Source: Desmodesmus armatus
Taxonomy: Eukaryota > Chlorophyta > Chlorophyceae > Sphaeropleales > Scenedesmaceae
DNA: 64,000 nucleotides
Direction of reading: 5' to 3'
Assembly: GCA_007449985.2 (NCBI GenBank)
Contig: VIIQ02000015.1
Span: forward strand, 62,001-126,000
Translations under genes and position numbers: made by a program
Part shown: piece by piece, positions 62,016 through 64,000 of the stretch
Position numbering within the stretch: the first letter of the stretch is position 1
Layout of the letters: each line of letters opens with the position of its first letter
The notes under the pieces: generated by a model
Told to the model about the DNA's origin: nothing
The model's database searches: none
The model's input: only the letters and a program-made list of their open reading frames with translations

Positions 62016-62261
62016 TCAAAGAGGCATGGCACCACACAGCCCGCCTAAAAACTACAGCATCGCCTGCCCCTCCCTTGTGCCGGCCCTTGGCTGCTGCTGC
62101 GCCCACTAAGCCTGCATGATGCTGCAGCTGCTTCTGCTGCTGCTGCGGCCGTGTGCTGCAGGGGCCTCTTCGCACAGCCTGCGCAGAGCAACCAGCGCCT
62201 GAATCAGCTGCTCGGCAAACCGGCTGCACGAGCACGCAGTCGAAGAGGCCCTCGCTGCACC
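62016..62261 (-). pseudogene. AP2-family C-terminal relic F
   Basis: Aligns with the last 250 bases of AP2-B (21441-21690), including the stop-codon region and the FDCVLL...EQLIKALL...LRRLCE stretch. Here an extra base after FDCVLVQPV shifts the frame. The rest of the gene is absent: at 62263 the sequence switches to the repeat found at 34922. The downstream flank also matches that of AP2-B, so this is the remnant of a sixth copy cut by rearrangement. Confidence 0.7.
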
Positions 62262-62262
62262 C

Positions 62263-63836
62263 TGCTCACTGCATCAAGTAGAGAATGCACCCGCAGTAGC
62301 CTGCCAGACTGCTTTGGCACAGCATCCAGTCCCTCCAGGCAACCCTCCCACAATCACACCACACGACAGCAGCACCTGCATCAGATACATGCAGGACTGT
62401 AAACGCAAAGCCTCGCCAGCATCACCACCAGCACACTCTGTGTGTGAATCCAAGCATGACAGCTCAACAACCCGTGCACTGTGAGATCACGACAAGCACG
62501 TATGCCACCGTAACAGGCAAGAGCAGTGCTAACTGTCGTAACTGAAGATGAAGGCCGCAACAACCTGAGTCCACAGACAGCAACACCATGTTCATGTGTG
62601 TCCATGCACGTTTCCGTGCATGCCAGTGTTCTCAAGCCATTTCAACAGTCACAGGCTGCACCCCCAAGCCGTCCCTGCTGCCTTTAAACATTTTACCAGA
62701 CCAACACTACACCACACATCCACAAAGACCAACTCTATGCCAAACACAGACACATACGCCTGGCAAGGGGTTCCCAGGACAACAAACAAGCAAACAGAAG
62801 CAATACAGCAGCGAGAGCACTGCCTAGCGGTGAACGTAAGCAATTGCAACAACCTCCACCCCCGCACACCTTAGGTCCTGGCCCCTAAGCACAGCCCAGC
62901 AACATGTCAATGCACATGATCTGGTGCACGACCTGTCTGCATTTTACAGGATTCTGCATGCTGCATCTGCATGCTTCAAGCAGAAGTTCTGCGCAGCAGT
63001 TGTAGGATGTAGGGTAGTGATGATACAGTGCATGAGACACATTCCTGTGCCAGCACAAGGAGTACCAAGTCCTATTCGGAGCTAGCACTGCAGTGACAGC
63101 GGCACTGTCCGTCAACCACAAGCTTTCGGGGTCCTGAGCCATGCTTTGCAGCAAGTCACAATCGCGTTTTAGACCCACATGCAAAGAGCTGGTGGGTATT
63201 CTGGCAGGTGGCTGGGGGCCAAGTGCCCTGGCAGCAGCCACATATCAATGTTGCAGCCTGCATACAGCCACTGTACCCCCAGCCACACACATACGGCACA
63301 CGTACACATGCACAAACATGCACAGAGAAGCTGCAAAGCAGCGCTGCCTTTGAGTCACTGTCTCGCAGGCCACACCGTAGTCTTGCAGGCCACAACGTGA
63401 TGACAATCACAGGTGCACACAACGGGTTTGCAACATAGCACCAAGGTGGCACCGGCAGCCAAATATGATGTCGAGGGCCGCACTTACTGCACTGTTGCTA
63501 GTGCTGAGCTGCTGCTATCCAACATAGCCCCCCAATCACAAGGTGCACGTCTACATTTATATTGATCCCACCAAGCAGCCCACAACCTGAAGCATGTGCT
63601 TCGCCCATGCATGCATGCATTCGTCTTCCTTGCAGGCCAGTGACTGCACCTGCTTGCACCTGCTGGGTGCACTCCATGAACCCTCAACTGCCACGGCATG
63701 CAGGCAGTCACCGCCCAGATGCTTATACCCACAGTACAGCCAGCGTGTACATGCAAACATTCCCAGCCTCGCACTTCGCCAGCCAGCAACACAACGGGAG
63801 CTATAGCACCCACTCCTTGCAGCCGCAGGTCAGTCC
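62263..63836. repeat. Direct copy of 34922-36500
   Basis: Collinear with the segment just left of duplication block 2, from CTCACTGCATCAAGT to CAGCCGCAGGTCAG. At 36.5 kb the next sequence is the collagen promoter; here it is unrelated sequence to the window end. No gene is supported. Confidence 0.75.
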
Positions 63837-64000
63837 ACAATCTCTTCCAGTGCAAGAGATCGCGAGATGCGGTGGTACAAAACAAACTGCCTGGGATGGG
63901 CCACGTAGGCCTGTATGACCCAACGGCAGCCTATTAGCTGCAACACTGCCCGTGCAGCAATTCACAGCGATAAGTCCCTGCACCAAAACAACAGACCGTC

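Overview
The window looks like nuclear DNA of a green alga (Chlorophyta). The reasons are spliced genes with GT-AG introns, Ala/Gln-rich low-complexity coding sequence made of CAG/CTG runs, a plant-type AP2/ERF DNA-binding domain, long GT and CTA/CTC microsatellites, and a few CCCTAAA-type telomere-like motifs. No bacterial gene organisation, rRNA, tRNA or CRISPR array could be supported. The lineage is inferred from these features; no marker gene proves it.

Two multi-exon gene families make up the coding content. (1) An AP2-domain family occurs as five gene-length copies: A at 1819-3637 (-), B at 21441-23591 (-), C at 30494-32688 (-), D at 44076-46304 (-) and E at 49224-51313 (+). A sixth C-terminal relic lies at 62016-62261 (-). 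Only C reads open from AP2 domain to stop (558 aa by my splice model). A has lost the AP2 exon at a rearrangement junction, B and D carry frame breaks inside the AP2 domain, and E keeps AP2 but is frameshifted near its C-terminus. (2) A secreted collagen-like protein family occurs as two direct copies, 10622-13752 (frameshifted in its last exon) and 36663-39831 (intact, 402 aa). It has a signal peptide, a Tyr/Gly-rich stretch, a Gly-X-Y tract, a 13-nt microexon and a long C-terminal domain I cannot assign. Each collagen copy is followed on the minus strand by a degenerate Gln/Ala-rich coding region.

Layout: 1-3.6 kb repeat block plus AP2-A; 3.5-7.0 kb a duplicated 0.47-kb repeat flanking an 865-bp CTA/CTC microsatellite, then GT microsatellites; 7-10.4 kb no supported gene; 10.47-23.9 kb block 1 (collagen copy 1, Q/A-rich region, AP2-B); 24-35 kb repeats plus AP2-C; 36.5-46.65 kb block 2, a direct duplicate of block 1 lacking a 3.95-kb segment; 46.65-57 kb an inverted counterpart of 24-35 kb, carrying AP2-E and a perfect 58-bp-arm palindrome; 57-64 kb mostly repeat-derived sequence with the AP2 relic.

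The dominant theme is repeated segmental duplication, both direct and inverted, of an AP2/collagen neighbourhood, with the copies decaying in different ways. The single most interesting spot is a 66-bp insertion in AP2-D that is absent from AP2-B. It is flanked by 5-bp direct repeats and bounded by GT and AG, and its exact removal restores the AP2-B reading frame, as expected of a recently gained intron (introner-like).
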